Positions 1-8,648 of a stretch of 64,000 nt of DNA are shown here, piece by piece. How positions within the stretch are numbered: position 1 is the first letter of the stretch; each line of letters opens with the position of its first letter. The stretch spans positions 2,695,425-2,759,424 of the forward strand of contig NZ_CH672428.1 in NCBI RefSeq assembly GCF_000152745.1, read 5' to 3'. The DNA comes from Oceanicaulis sp. HTCC2633 (GTDB taxonomy: Bacteria; Pseudomonadota; Alphaproteobacteria; Caulobacterales; Maricaulaceae). A program made the position numbers and the translations under genes. A model generated the notes under the pieces. That model was not told where the DNA came from. It worked only from the letters and a program-made list of their open reading frames with translations, and did not search any database.

Positions 1-1
1 A

Positions 2-2413
2 CTTCTTGGAGCCGTTTCCTTAGCTGCGCTTACGGCCGCCACGGCTTATGCACAATCAGCAGACAATGATGACGTCATTGTCGTCGTCGGGACCCGGTCA
101 GAAGGGCGAACCGCCCTTGAAACCACCGCGCCCGTCGATGTCGTTGATGTGAGCGCGCTTGAGAACACCGGGATCACGGAACTGAATGCGGCGCTGGCCT
201 ACACGCTGCCCTCATTCAACTTTCCGAGCCCGTCCATCACCGACGGGACGGACCATGTGCGTCCGGCCACGCTGCGCGGCCTCGGCCCGGACCAGACGCT
301 GGTCCTCGTGAACTCCCGCCGCCGCCATTCGTCCGCACTCGTCAATCTGGGCGGGTCGGTCGGACGTGGCTCCGCCGCCGTCGATCTGAACACCATTCCC
401 ACCTCCGCCGTGGGCTCGGTGCAGGTGCTGCGTGACGGCGCCTCGGCGCAATATGGCTCTGACGCCATTGCCGGCGTCATCGACGTCCAGCTGCGCGAAG
501 CGAGCGAGGGCGGTCAGGTCAGCGCCACCTACGGCCAGTACGCCACCGATATTCCGCTGACCACGGGCGAACGCTCGGCCAGTGACGGCGACACGCTGAA
601 CGTGTCGGGCTGGGTCGGCCTCCCGCTGGGACGGGACGGCTTCCTCACCCTGTCGGCGGAGTATCTTGATCGCGAGCCCACCAACCGCGCCGGCCCGGAT
701 TCGCGCCAGCAATATCCCAGCCTGCCCGGCGGCGGACTGGATCCGCGCGAACTGAGCTTTGATCGCATCAATCACCGGTTCGGTCTCGCCGAGGCGGAAG
801 CCTTCTCCTTCTTCGCCAATGCCGGTCTGCCGATCAATGCGACGACCGAGCTCTATGGCTGGGCGGGCTATCAGACCCGCGAAGGCGAGGCGGCCGGCTT
901 CTACCGTCGCGCTCAGGACAGCCGCAACACGCCCGCCATCTATCCTGATGGCTTCCTGCCGCTCATCACCACCGATATCGAGGATTTCTCCGCGGTCGGC
1001 GGCGCGCGCGGGGAGTGGGCCGGCTGGGACTGGGATGCGTCCCTGGGCTATGGCCGCAACGAGCTGGGCTATGGCGTCGAGAACTCGCTCAACACCTCGC
1101 TGGGCGCTTCCAGCCCGACCTCCTTTGATGCGGGCGCGCTGATCTATGACCAGATCACCGCGAATCTCGACTTCGTGCGCTCGTATGATCTCGATGCGTT
1201 CGCCGGACCGCTCTCGGTCGCCTTCGGCGCCGAATACCGTCTGGAAGGCTATGAGATCCAGGCCGGGGAAGAGGCGAGCTACATCACCGGCGACCCGACC
1301 AAGGCTGGCGGCAGCCAGGTCTTCCCGGGCTTCCAGCCGAGCAATGAGATTGACGAGGATCGCGATTCCATCGGCGTCTATCTCGACCTGGAGGCGGATG
1401 TCACCGACCGACTGCTGCTGACCGGCGCGGTGCGGGCGGAAAGCTATTCCGACTTTGGCGAAACCGTGACCGGCCGGGTGTCCGCACGCTATGAGCTGAC
1501 CCCGTCGCTCGCCCTGCGCGGCGCGATCTCCAACGGCTTCCGCGCCCCGTCGCTGCAACAGGCCTATTTCACCTCGACCTCCACGGTGTTCACCGGCACG
1601 CCGCCGACGCCGGTGGAAGTGGGGACCTTCCCCGCCGACAGCCCGGTTGCGGCCGCTCTGGGCGGTGAGCCGCTTGATGCCGAGGAATCGGTGAACTATT
1701 CGGGCGGCGTCGTGTTCACCCAGGGCGCCTTCAGCCTGACGGTGGACGCCTACGCCATTGATATCGACAACCGGATCGTGCTGTCCGAGAACCTCTCGGG
1801 CGCGACGGTGGAAAACCTGCTGCAAGCCGCCGGGATCAATGGCGTCACCAGCGCGCGCTTCTTCATCAATGGCGTGGAAACCGAGACCCGCGGCATCGAT
1901 ATCGTGGCCACCTATGGCGTGGGTACGGAGCGTTACGGCGATTTCGACTTCACCTTGGGCTATAACCGCAACGACACGGAAGTGACCCAGGCGCCGAGCT
2001 CGGAAGTGCTGCCCGGCGTCACCCTGTTCGCACGCCGCGAGATCGCCCGGTTCGAGGAAGGTCAGCCTGATGACAAGCTGATCGCGTCCATGACCTGGAG
2101 CCGGGGCGCCTTTGGCGGCGTGCTGCGCGCCACCCGCTTCGGCGAAACCGTGGACCCGGGTTCCGCGGCGGACGGTTCGGGCGATGAGGTTCTGGATCCC
2201 AAGACGATCGTGGATGCGGAGTTCTCCGCAGACGTGGTCGAGGGGCTGACCGTGTCGTTTGGCGCGAACAATCTCTTCGACGAGTATCCGGACGCCACGT
2301 CGCTGAACCCGAATCTGGCGGGCACGTTCTCGGACATCTTCCCGTTCTCCGGCTTCAGCCCGTTCGGCTTTTCCGGACGCTATGTCTACGGCCGCATCCG
2401 CTACACCTGGTAA
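2..2413 (+). CDS. TonB-dependent receptor, 5'-truncated
   Basis: The reading frame is open from the window edge, so the true start lies upstream. The first codons give the end of a signal peptide (LTAATAYAQS), followed by a TonB-box-like DVIVVVG and a plug domain with the landmarks RGLGPDQTLVLVNSRRRH and VQVLRDGASAQYGSDAIAGV. A long beta-barrel follows, ending in RYVYGRIRYTW with the terminal aromatic residue typical of outer-membrane barrels. By family it takes up a large or scarce ligand across the outer membrane using TonB-ExbBD energy. The ligand cannot be deduced; nothing in the window marks it as siderophore-, cobalamin- or glycan-specific. A strong intrinsic terminator follows the stop codon, so it ends its transcription unit. 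Confidence 0.95.
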   Translation, partial: LLGAVSLAALTAATAYAQSADNDDVIVVVGTRSEGRTALETTAPVDVVDVSALENTGITELNAALAYTLPSFNFPSPSITDGTDHVRPATLRGLGPDQTLVLVNSRRRHSSALVNLGGSVGRGSAAVDLNTIPTSAVGSVQVLRDGASAQYGSDAIAGVIDVQLREASEGGQVSATYGQYATDIPLTTGERSASDGDTLNVSGWVGLPLGRDGFLTLSAEYLDREPTNRAGPDSRQQYPSLPGGGLDPRELSFDRINHRFGLAEAEAFSFFANAGLPINATTELYGWAGYQTREGEAAGFYRRAQDSRNTPAIYPDGFLPLITTDIEDFSAVGGARGEWAGWDWDASLGYGRNELGYGVENSLNTSLGASSPTSFDAGALIYDQITANLDFVRSYDLDAFAGPLSVAFGAEYRLEGYEIQAGEEASYITGDPTKAGGSQVFPGFQPSNEIDEDRDSIGVYLDLEADVTDRLLLTGAVRAESYSDFGETVTGRVSARYELTPSLALRGAISNGFRAPSLQQAYFTSTSTVFTGTPPTPVEVGTFPADSPVAAALGGEPLDAEESVNYSGGVVFTQGAFSLTVDAYAIDIDNRIVLSENLSGATVENLLQAAGINGVTSARFFINGVETETRGIDIVATYGVGTERYGDFDFTLGYNRNDTEVTQAPSSEVLPGVTLFARREIARFEEGQPDDKLIASMTWSRGAFGGVLRATRFGETVDPGSAADGSGDEVLDPKTIVDAEFSADVVEGLTVSFGANNLFDEYPDATSLNPNLAGTFSDIFPFSGFSPFGFSGRYVYGRIRYTW

Positions 2414-2435
2414 GCTGAGGCGTTCGTGAAGACCC

Positions 2436-2472
2436 GACCCCCGCCGGAGCCCTCCGGCGGGGGTCGTTTTTT
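2436..2472 (+). terminator. Intrinsic terminator after the first TonB receptor
   Basis: A 13-bp GC-rich perfect stem (GACCCCCGCCGGA and its complement) with a 4-nt loop is followed at once by six T residues. It closes the receptor's transcription unit before the P1 peptidase gene. Confidence 0.9.
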
Positions 2473-2537
2473 GTCGGGGTTCCGGGCAAGCTGGGGTAAC
2501 ATGCACGGGTTGCGAACTGAGCGCTCTGGGGGAGCCT

Positions 2538-3605
2538 GTGCCGCATTTGGATCGACGATCTTTCATGATGCTTGCGCCGACACTGGCGTGCGTCGCTACG
2601 ACAGGAGCCAGCGCGATGGGCGGACCGGCCAGCCGAAACGATATTACCGACATCGCCGGATTGCGGGTCGGGCGCGCAGAGCATGACGGCGCGAACACCG
2701 GGGTGAGCGTCATCCTGTGCGACCAGCCCTTTACGGCGGCGGTGGATGTCCGGGGCGGCGGCGCCTGCACGCGCGAGACCGACGTGATGAATCCGGGCGG
2801 TCTTGTGGAGACGGTTGACGCGCTGGTGCTCTCGGGGGGCTCTGTCTACGGGCTGGCCGCTGCGGACGCTGTCACGGCGGCGATCGGGGAAGCCGGCGGG
2901 GGTTTTGCGCTCTTTGACATGCCGGGCATTCCCGCTTCGCCCATCGTGCCGGCGGCGTGCCTTTACGATCTCGCCAATGGCGGGGACAAGAACTGGGGGC
3001 GCACGCCGCCCTATCGGGAGCTGGGTTTCTCGGCGCTGGAGGATGCGCGACAGGGCGGCCCGGTTCTGATCGGGCGCCATGGGGCCGGATACGGCGCCAG
3101 CGCTGGAACCCTGCCGGGCGCTGTCGGTTCGGCCAGCTGGCGCGGGGAGGACGGGGTGACCGTCGCCGCCTTTGTCGCTGTGAACTGCTTCGGCTCCGTG
3201 ACCATGCCCGGCCAGGACGATGTCTACTGGGCCTGGCCTTTCGAGGTGGGGGATGAATTCGGCGGCCGTCGCCCGGATGTGAGCCGGCTGGCGGATCTCG
3301 AGGATTGGGGCGCGGCCAAGTTGAATCCGGGCGTGCGTACGCAAACCACCCTGGCGGTCGTGGCCACGGACGCCGCGCTGTCACGAGATGAGACGCGGAG
3401 GATGACAGTCATGGCGCAAGATGGACTTGCGCGGGCGATCCGGCCAGTACACGCACCCGTTGATGGGGATGTGGTGTTCGGACTTTCAAGCGGTGCGCGA
3501 GAAATCGAGGAGCCTCGAGCGATCGCTTTGACGCGTCTCGGGAATCTCGCTGCAGATTGCTTAACGCGTTCAATCGCGCGTGCAGTGCATGCCGCACGAC
3601 CTTGA
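2538..3605 (+). CDS. P1 (S58) family peptidase, DmpA/NylC-like
   Basis: This is an N-terminal-nucleophile hydrolase of the DmpA/NylC group, whose members cleave N-terminal amino acids, beta-peptides or oligoamides after self-processing into two chains. The GTG start is chosen because GGGGGAG lies just upstream and it yields a twin-arginine signal (LDRRSFMMLAPTL, ending near ASA at residue 26), implying folded export. Family landmarks visible are VRGGGACTRETD, LVLSGGSVYGLAAADAV, GAGYGASAGT and the cleavage/nucleophile block TQTTLAVVATDA at residues 268-279. NylC cuts itself between Asn and Thr at this place; here a Gln (269) precedes Thr270. Length, 355 residues, is normal. It stands alone, after a terminator. 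The substrate is unknown. Confidence 0.88.
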   Translation: MPHLDRRSFMMLAPTLACVATTGASAMGGPASRNDITDIAGLRVGRAEHDGANTGVSVILCDQPFTAAVDVRGGGACTRETDVMNPGGLVETVDALVLSGGSVYGLAAADAVTAAIGEAGGGFALFDMPGIPASPIVPAACLYDLANGGDKNWGRTPPYRELGFSALEDARQGGPVLIGRHGAGYGASAGTLPGAVGSASWRGEDGVTVAAFVAVNCFGSVTMPGQDDVYWAWPFEVGDEFGGRRPDVSRLADLEDWGAAKLNPGVRTQTTLAVVATDAALSRDETRRMTVMAQDGLARAIRPVHAPVDGDVVFGLSSGAREIEEPRAIALTRLGNLAADCLTRSIARAVHAARP

Positions 3606-3776
3606 TGAATGCGACAATAACTCCACAAATAAAATAACATAATTATAAACAATTGAAACATATAATGAATATGCGTATTTCTCGCGCCAGGGGAACACTC
3701 GATTAAGAGGTCATTCACGGCTTAACCGGCATCTCTCCCATGAACGAGTTCACTATACTTGTGTTGGGGTATGAGA

Positions 3777-4280
3777 ATGATCCGCATTTTAAGCGCAGTC
3801 GGTCTGGCCGTTCTGCTCAGCAGCGCGGCTTCCGCGCAAACCACCGAGCGTGATCTGGCCGTCGTTGGTCGCGCGCTCAGCTTCCTGGAAGGCGCGTCCG
3901 GCTCGGACCGGACGGTCGCCATAGTCTTCGACCCGGCAAGTGCGGCGGAAGCCGAAGCCCTGAACGCCGCCATGGCCGGCGGGCTCAGCGCGGGTCGCGT
4001 CACGCTGAACGGACAGCTTGTGCCAGTTGGCCAGGCGGTCAGCGGCGTGGACGCCGCCCTCTTCGTGGGCGGCGCGGCGTCGAACGCCGGCGCGGTTCAG
4101 GCCGCGACCTCGGCGGGCGTGATGACGGTCTCCACGGACATGGCCTGTGTTCAGGCCGGCAATTGCGTGATGGGCGTTCAGAGCGAACCGTCTGTCCGCA
4201 TCGTGGTGAACAGCGCCGCCGCCAGCTCGGCCTCGGTCAGCTTCTCCACCGCTTTCGCCATGATGGTCGAAGAAATCTAA
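3777..4280 (+). CDS. Small secreted protein, YfiR/DUF4154-like (tentative)
   Basis: A 167-residue exported protein with a clear signal peptide (MIRILSAVGLAVLLSSAASA, cut before QTTERD). The start at the second ATG is preferred for the GGGG box 7 nt upstream; another ATG lies two codons earlier. The mature part shows a Rossmann-like alternation (TVAIVFDP, GVDAALFVGG, GVMTVSTDMACVQAGNCVMGV) and ends in a helix after VRIVVNSAAASSASVSFS. That layout recalls YfiR/DUF4154 proteins, which end in a domain reading roughly G-I-N-F-x-V-x-R-F-x-I-N. The match is by fold and context, not by clear identity. YfiR-like proteins commonly sit directly before TonB receptors and a signalling enzyme, as here, 25 nt upstream of the next gene. 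Probable role: periplasmic regulator of that module. Confidence 0.6.
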   Translation: MIRILSAVGLAVLLSSAASAQTTERDLAVVGRALSFLEGASGSDRTVAIVFDPASAAEAEALNAAMAGGLSAGRVTLNGQLVPVGQAVSGVDAALFVGGAASNAGAVQAATSAGVMTVSTDMACVQAGNCVMGVQSEPSVRIVVNSAAASSASVSFSTAFAMMVEEI

Positions 4281-4305
4281 CGCTGCCTCGGAAGGATTCG
4301 AGACG

Positions 4306-6303
4306 ATGAAAAATACACTGCTTTATTCCGCGGCGGCGCTGATTGCGACCTCCGCAGCCGCCAACGCCCAGTCCATCGACTATCAGGTGATGAGCGAAAT
4401 GTTCGGCGAGCCGGTGACCACCGGCGCCACCGGCGCGCCTCAGCGCTCCACCGATGTCCCGGCGACGATGATCATCATCACCCAGGACGATATCGCCAAT
4501 GCGCCGGAATACGACATCCCCGGCATCCTGCGTCATTACAGCGGCGTGGATGTCGCCCGCTTCTCCATGGGCCAGGGCGAGGTCGGCATCCGCTCCGCCG
4601 CAGCGCCTTACACCCCGCGCCTGCTGGTGCTGGTGAATGGCCGCGAAGTGTATCTGGACAGCTATGGCTACACCGCCTGGTCGACCCTGCCGGTCAGCCT
4701 GGACGAGATCCAGCAGATCGAAGTGGTCAAGGGCCCGCAATCGGCGCTCTACGGCTTCAACGCGGTCGCCGGCGTGGTCAACATCATCACCCGCAATCCC
4801 GCGTTTGGCGACTACGCCAACGCCACCGCGGAAGTCGGCACGAACGGGTATCAGCAATATCGCCTGTCGGGTGGTCGCGCGCTGAATGACCAGATCGCGC
4901 TGCGCTTCAGCTATGGCCGCACCGATGGCCGCGATTTTGACGTCGAGCCGGACGCCACCGAGGCGGTGGGGCTGCGCGCCGCCAACCCGGATTTCTCTCG
5001 CGAGCATTTCGCGCTGGGCGGCTCGGTGCAGTTCACCGACAAGGTGGGCCTGACCTTTGAATACACCCAGTCTGAAGCTGAAGTGCTCGAGCTGACGTCC
5101 GTGTATTCGTCCGCCGCCAACGCCTATGACCTCACGTCCTATCAGGGCGAGCTCGGCGCGGACACGGATTTCGGCTACATCACGCTGAGCGCCTATCGCA
5201 ACGAATCCCAGATCGCCTACAGCTTCGGCGACCTTGATGGCGAATTGACCTCGTTCAAGCTGCAGGACCTGATCAAGGTCGGGACCAACGACACGCTGCG
5301 CTTTGCGGTGGAGTTCCGGACCGCCAAGACCGCGTCCTTCCCCGATACGACCGCCGGTGATCTGAACTACGAGACCCTGGCGTTCTCGGGCATGTGGAAC
5401 CACAAGTTCTCCAACCGGCTCGAGACCACCCTCGCAGTTCGCTATGACATGGTGGACTGGAGCCGTGACGGTAGCCCGAATCCGGCGCTCTATCCGTATA
5501 CGCAGTCCGATTACGACGTCAGCTTTGAAGAGTTCAGCTATAACGCGGCTCTGGTCTACAAGCCCGAAGCGGGCGGCACGGTGCGTCTGTCCGCAGCGCG
5601 CGGCATCCAGGCGCCGACCATGTTCGACATGGGCTTCCTGCTGCCGGTGGGAACGGCGGTCCTGATCGGCGATCCGGGCATCCAGCCGTCCATCGTGGAC
5701 AATATCGAACTGGCCTATGATCGCAGCCTGGCCAACGGCGTGCAGCTGCGCACGGCGCTGTTCTGGCAGAACACCGATGACGTGAAGTCCTCTCTGGGCG
5801 GCGCCCCGGGGCTTTTCCCGCCGAACGCGCCGCTGCCGGCTTATGTCTTCGGCAACCGCGGTGAATCCCGCCTGTGGGGCTTTGAAGGCTCGCTGGCCGG
5901 CATGATCGGCGAGAATGTCGATTGGGATCTGAACTACACCTACAAGTCGGTGGAAGATGATCTCGCGCCGTTCCCGACCAGCACCTTGCTCGATTTCGAA
6001 GGCATCACGCCCGAGCATACGGTCAACGCCCATCTGGGCTGGACGTCCGGTCGGATCAGCCTGGACGGCTACGCCAACTATGTGTCCGACACGACCATGC
6101 CGTTCCAGCCGGTCTTCGGCGCGGTGGCGTCGCGTGAGATTGACGGCCACATCTCCTTCTCGGGACGAGCCAGCTATGCGCTGAGCGACAATCTGGACCT
6201 CAGCCTGACGGCCCAGAACGTGAACTTCGGTGATGGCGAGCTCACCACGCCCGTCTACGAAACCGAGGCCCGCTACTGGGTCAGCCTGCGGGCGAATTTC
6301 TAA
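4306..6303 (+). CDS. TonB-dependent receptor of a sensory module
   Basis: A 665-residue outer-membrane receptor. The signal peptide ends at AAANAQS. The plug begins unusually, with MFGEPVTTGATGAPQRSTDVPATMIIITQDDI, then IPGILRHYSGVDVARF, RLLVLVNGREVY and VVKGPQSALYGFNAVAGVVNIITRNP. The rest is barrel and ends in a terminal Phe (WVSLRANF). In my experience of the family, receptors with an FGEPVTTSATGTPQ-type N-terminus are found next to YfiR-like proteins and a GGDEF or histidine-kinase gene, so a role in signalling as well as transport is possible. Here the upstream neighbour is the YfiR-like gene and the downstream one is a chemotaxis receptor. An SD-like GGAAGGA precedes the ATG. The ligand is unknown. 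Confidence 0.93.
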   Translation: MKNTLLYSAAALIATSAAANAQSIDYQVMSEMFGEPVTTGATGAPQRSTDVPATMIIITQDDIANAPEYDIPGILRHYSGVDVARFSMGQGEVGIRSAAAPYTPRLLVLVNGREVYLDSYGYTAWSTLPVSLDEIQQIEVVKGPQSALYGFNAVAGVVNIITRNPAFGDYANATAEVGTNGYQQYRLSGGRALNDQIALRFSYGRTDGRDFDVEPDATEAVGLRAANPDFSREHFALGGSVQFTDKVGLTFEYTQSEAEVLELTSVYSSAANAYDLTSYQGELGADTDFGYITLSAYRNESQIAYSFGDLDGELTSFKLQDLIKVGTNDTLRFAVEFRTAKTASFPDTTAGDLNYETLAFSGMWNHKFSNRLETTLAVRYDMVDWSRDGSPNPALYPYTQSDYDVSFEEFSYNAALVYKPEAGGTVRLSAARGIQAPTMFDMGFLLPVGTAVLIGDPGIQPSIVDNIELAYDRSLANGVQLRTALFWQNTDDVKSSLGGAPGLFPPNAPLPAYVFGNRGESRLWGFEGSLAGMIGENVDWDLNYTYKSVEDDLAPFPTSTLLDFEGITPEHTVNAHLGWTSGRISLDGYANYVSDTTMPFQPVFGAVASREIDGHISFSGRASYALSDNLDLSLTAQNVNFGDGELTTPVYETEARYWVSLRANF

Positions 6304-6439
6304 CTGCCTGCCAATTCCGCCGTCCCGCATCAGCGGGGCGGCGGGATACGAGGGCGAGCATGCATAACCTATTAAACAATCAGGCTTAGGTTGGTGATAA
6401 CCATATGCTCGCGCTGGGATTTAAAGGGGTCGCATAGTG

Positions 6440-8134
6440 ATGTTCAAGCGTCTGAGTTTTAACGACTGGCCATTTTCGCTGAAGTTTGGCGTTGCGCCGG
6501 CTTTCGCGGTTCTGGCCCTGATCGGCATCGCCCTGATGGGCGGGTTCGCCCTGAACGGCGTTGCGAACAGCCAGCGGGACACGGTCGAGCGTCTGACCAA
6601 TGTGATCGCACTGGACTCCCTGCGCACGGAGACCGAATCCCTGAACGCGGATGTCTATCAGACCCTGACCGCTGTGGCGGCGGGCCGACAGGTGGACGTG
6701 TTCACGCAATTTGACGGCTATATGGCCCGTGTGGGCGAGCTGCGCGCGAGCTTTGAAGAGATTCATCAGCGCTCCGGCGGCACGAATGAAGAGGTGTTCT
6801 CCACTCTGGACGAACAGCTTGAGCTCTATGCGGGCGGCCTCGAGGTTGTCGGTTCCATGCTGGAAATGGATTTCGCCAGCGCCGTGAGCTTCATCGAACC
6901 GTTTGACGAAGTCTTCGACCAGATGAACGCCGACATTGTCAGCCTGAGTGAAGCGGCGATCGCCGAGGCGAACGCCCGGGCGGAAGCTGCGAATGCGTCG
7001 GCGGCCCGCACCAAATGGATGTTCGGTATTGCGACCCTGATCGTCGCTCTGGGTCTGACGGCGGTGGCCTTCGGCTTTGGCCGTGCGGTCAGCCGCTCCG
7101 TGAAGTCCATCGCTGGCGCCACCCAGAAGCTGGCTGCGGGCGATTTCTCGGTGAATGTGGCCCATCTCAAGCGCGCCGATGAGCTCGGCGCCATCGTTGA
7201 ATCGCTTGAAACCTTCCGCAATAGCGGCGAAGAGGCCGCTCGCTTGCAGCAGGAAAGCCTGCGCGCTAGCGAGGCCGAAGCCGAACGCGCGCGCAAGATC
7301 GAACAGCTGGCGGCTGATTTTGACGCCGCCGTGGAGCGCACGCTCGAGGCGGTGACCATGTCCGCCAGCGCCCTGCAGGAAACCGCCGAGGTTCTCGTGG
7401 GAGCGTCGGCCAACACCACCAGCCGGGCCGGTGAAGTGTCGGGCGCGGGCGCCGTGGCGTCCGAAGCGGTCGCCACCGTGGCGTCTGCGGCCGAAGAACT
7501 GTCCGCCTCCGTTTCCGAGATCGCGGCGCAGGTCGAACGCTCGAGCGATGTGTCGGGGCAGGCGAAGGACCGGATGGAGCGCGCTTCGTCTGAAATGAGC
7601 CAGCTCACCGCAGCGGCCAACGAAATCGATCAGGTGGTCAAGCTGATCTCCGACATCGCCGAGCAGACCAATCTTCTGGCGCTCAACGCCACCATCGAGG
7701 CGGCCCGTGCGGGCGAAGCCGGCAAGGGCTTCGCCGTGGTCGCCAGCGAGGTGAAGACCCTGGCTGAACAGACCGGCCGGGCGACGGGCCAGATCTCCAA
7801 CCAGATCACCCAGATCCAGTCCGCCACCGGCGCGGTGGAAAGCGCCATGCAGGAAGTGCGCGGCGTGATCGATGAGATGCTCAATGTGGCGTCGGCCATC
7901 AACGCTGCGATCGACGAGCAGCGCGCCGCGTCCACCGAGATCGCCAGCTCGGCCCAGAGCGCCGCGTCGGAAACCCAGCGGGTTTCGGCCAATATCGAAC
8001 AGGTCAGCCGCTCGGCCGACGAGACCAGCTCCCAGGCCGGCACGGTGCAGGAAACCGCCGCCACGGTCCGCCAGGAAGCGGGCGGTCTGGCGAGCCGCGT
8101 GCGCGACTTCCTGTCCGCAGTTCGCGCGGCCTAG
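6440..8134 (+). CDS. Methyl-accepting chemotaxis protein
   Basis: A transmembrane chemoreceptor. TM1 spans about residues 16-38, a periplasmic four-helix-type sensor about 39-190, TM2 about 191-213 ([21 protein letters not shown]), HAMP about 214-265 ([17 protein letters not shown]), and the cytoplasmic coiled-coil signalling domain about 300-560. The hairpin tip is canonical ([20 protein letters not shown] followed by [13 protein letters not shown]), so it should couple to CheA/CheW. No C-terminal CheR-binding pentapeptide is seen. A GTG one codon upstream is an alternative start; AAAGGGG precedes both. It lies 136 nt after the receptor gene, so co-transcription is possible but not shown. 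No che genes are in the window. Confidence 0.95.
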   Translation: MFKRLSFNDWPFSLKFGVAPAFAVLALIGIALMGGFALNGVANSQRDTVERLTNVIALDSLRTETESLNADVYQTLTAVAAGRQVDVFTQFDGYMARVGELRASFEEIHQRSGGTNEEVFSTLDEQLELYAGGLEVVGSMLEMDFASAVSFIEPFDEVFDQMNADIVSLSEAAIAEANARAEAANASAARTKWMFGIATLIVALGLTAVAFGFGRAVSRSVKSIAGATQKLAAGDFSVNVAHLKRADELGAIVESLETFRNSGEEAARLQQESLRASEAEAERARKIEQLAADFDAAVERTLEAVTMSASALQETAEVLVGASANTTSRAGEVSGAGAVASEAVATVASAAEELSASVSEIAAQVERSSDVSGQAKDRMERASSEMSQLTAAANEIDQVVKLISDIAEQTNLLALNATIEAARAGEAGKGFAVVASEVKTLAEQTGRATGQISNQITQIQSATGAVESAMQEVRGVIDEMLNVASAINAAIDEQRAASTEIASSAQSAASETQRVSANIEQVSRSADETSSQAGTVQETAATVRQEAGGLASRVRDFLSAVRAA

Positions 8135-8307
8135 GACTTTCGCGACGGGGCCGGATGCGCGCCTGATCCCTTGTGATCCGGCCGTCTCCGGCCCCGCTGC
8201 ATCAAAGGTGAGAAAAGCGCAGTCAGGACGCTTGCCAAGCCGTCAAGCCTTGGCTAGTTTCCGCGCCTCGCCGACAGGGACCTTAAGGGTTCCGGACGAC
8301 GAAACAG

Positions 8308-8384
8308 GCGCCGGTAGCTCAGCTGGATAGAGCACCAGACTACGAATCTGGGGGTCGGGAGTTCGAATCTTCCCCGGCGCGCCA
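8308..8384 (+). tRNA. tRNA-Arg (anticodon ACG)
   Basis: The cloverleaf can be drawn by hand. The acceptor stem is GCGCCGG (8308-8314) paired with CCGGCGC (8374-8380). The D arm reads GCTCAGCTGGATAGAGC. The anticodon stem CCAGA/TCTGG encloses the loop CTACGAA with ACG at 8342-8344, and the T arm contains GTTCGAATC. Discriminator G and an encoded CCA finish it. A34 would be read as inosine, decoding CGU, CGC and CGA. No integrase or att repeat lies nearby. Confidence 0.97.
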
Positions 8385-8597
8385 TTCTTCCTAAAGAACA
8401 TCTTGAATACTCAGCTGTTGCGTTTCGCGGCGCAGGGTTCGCTTGTCGGCGCGATCGGTGTCGAGTGTCGCTCGCGACCCGTCGCATCGCCCGTTCCCGA
8501 CTCTGCTCCTGGCGCTGGACCGATACGCACTGCCGTCGCACCCCGAATTCTGATCAAGCAAACCTGCCCACGCCCGCACAGGCCGCCTGAACGTCAA
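8385..8597. other. Non-coding gap downstream of tRNA-Arg
   Basis: I see no gene here on either strand. The open frames have no ribosome-binding site, and the minus-strand one that runs into the tRNA is an antisense artefact. No promoter, repeat or conserved RNA shape was recognised. Confidence 0.5.
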
Positions 8598-8627
8598 GAC
8601 GCGGGCCCGCCGGAGCGGGCCCGCGTC
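8598..8627 (-). terminator. Hairpin downstream of the DUF3089 gene
   Basis: A perfect 13-bp stem (GACGCGGGCCCGC) with a 4-nt loop lies 22 nt beyond the minus-strand stop. The T-run on the minus strand is poor (TTGA), so it may slow rather than fully end transcription. Confidence 0.6.
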
Positions 8628-8648
8628 CTGTTCATCTGTCCAAGGCGG

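Noticed and set aside
6304-6345. Hairpin after the second TonB receptor as an intrinsic terminator
   Set aside because: The stem CCGCCGTCCCGC/GCGGGGCGGCGG is good but has no T-run, so termination was not claimed.
8254-8541. Minus-strand frame across the tRNA-Arg giving a peptide with RGRFELPTPRF
   Set aside because: This is the antisense of the tRNA, a well-known false gene call; it has no ribosome-binding site.
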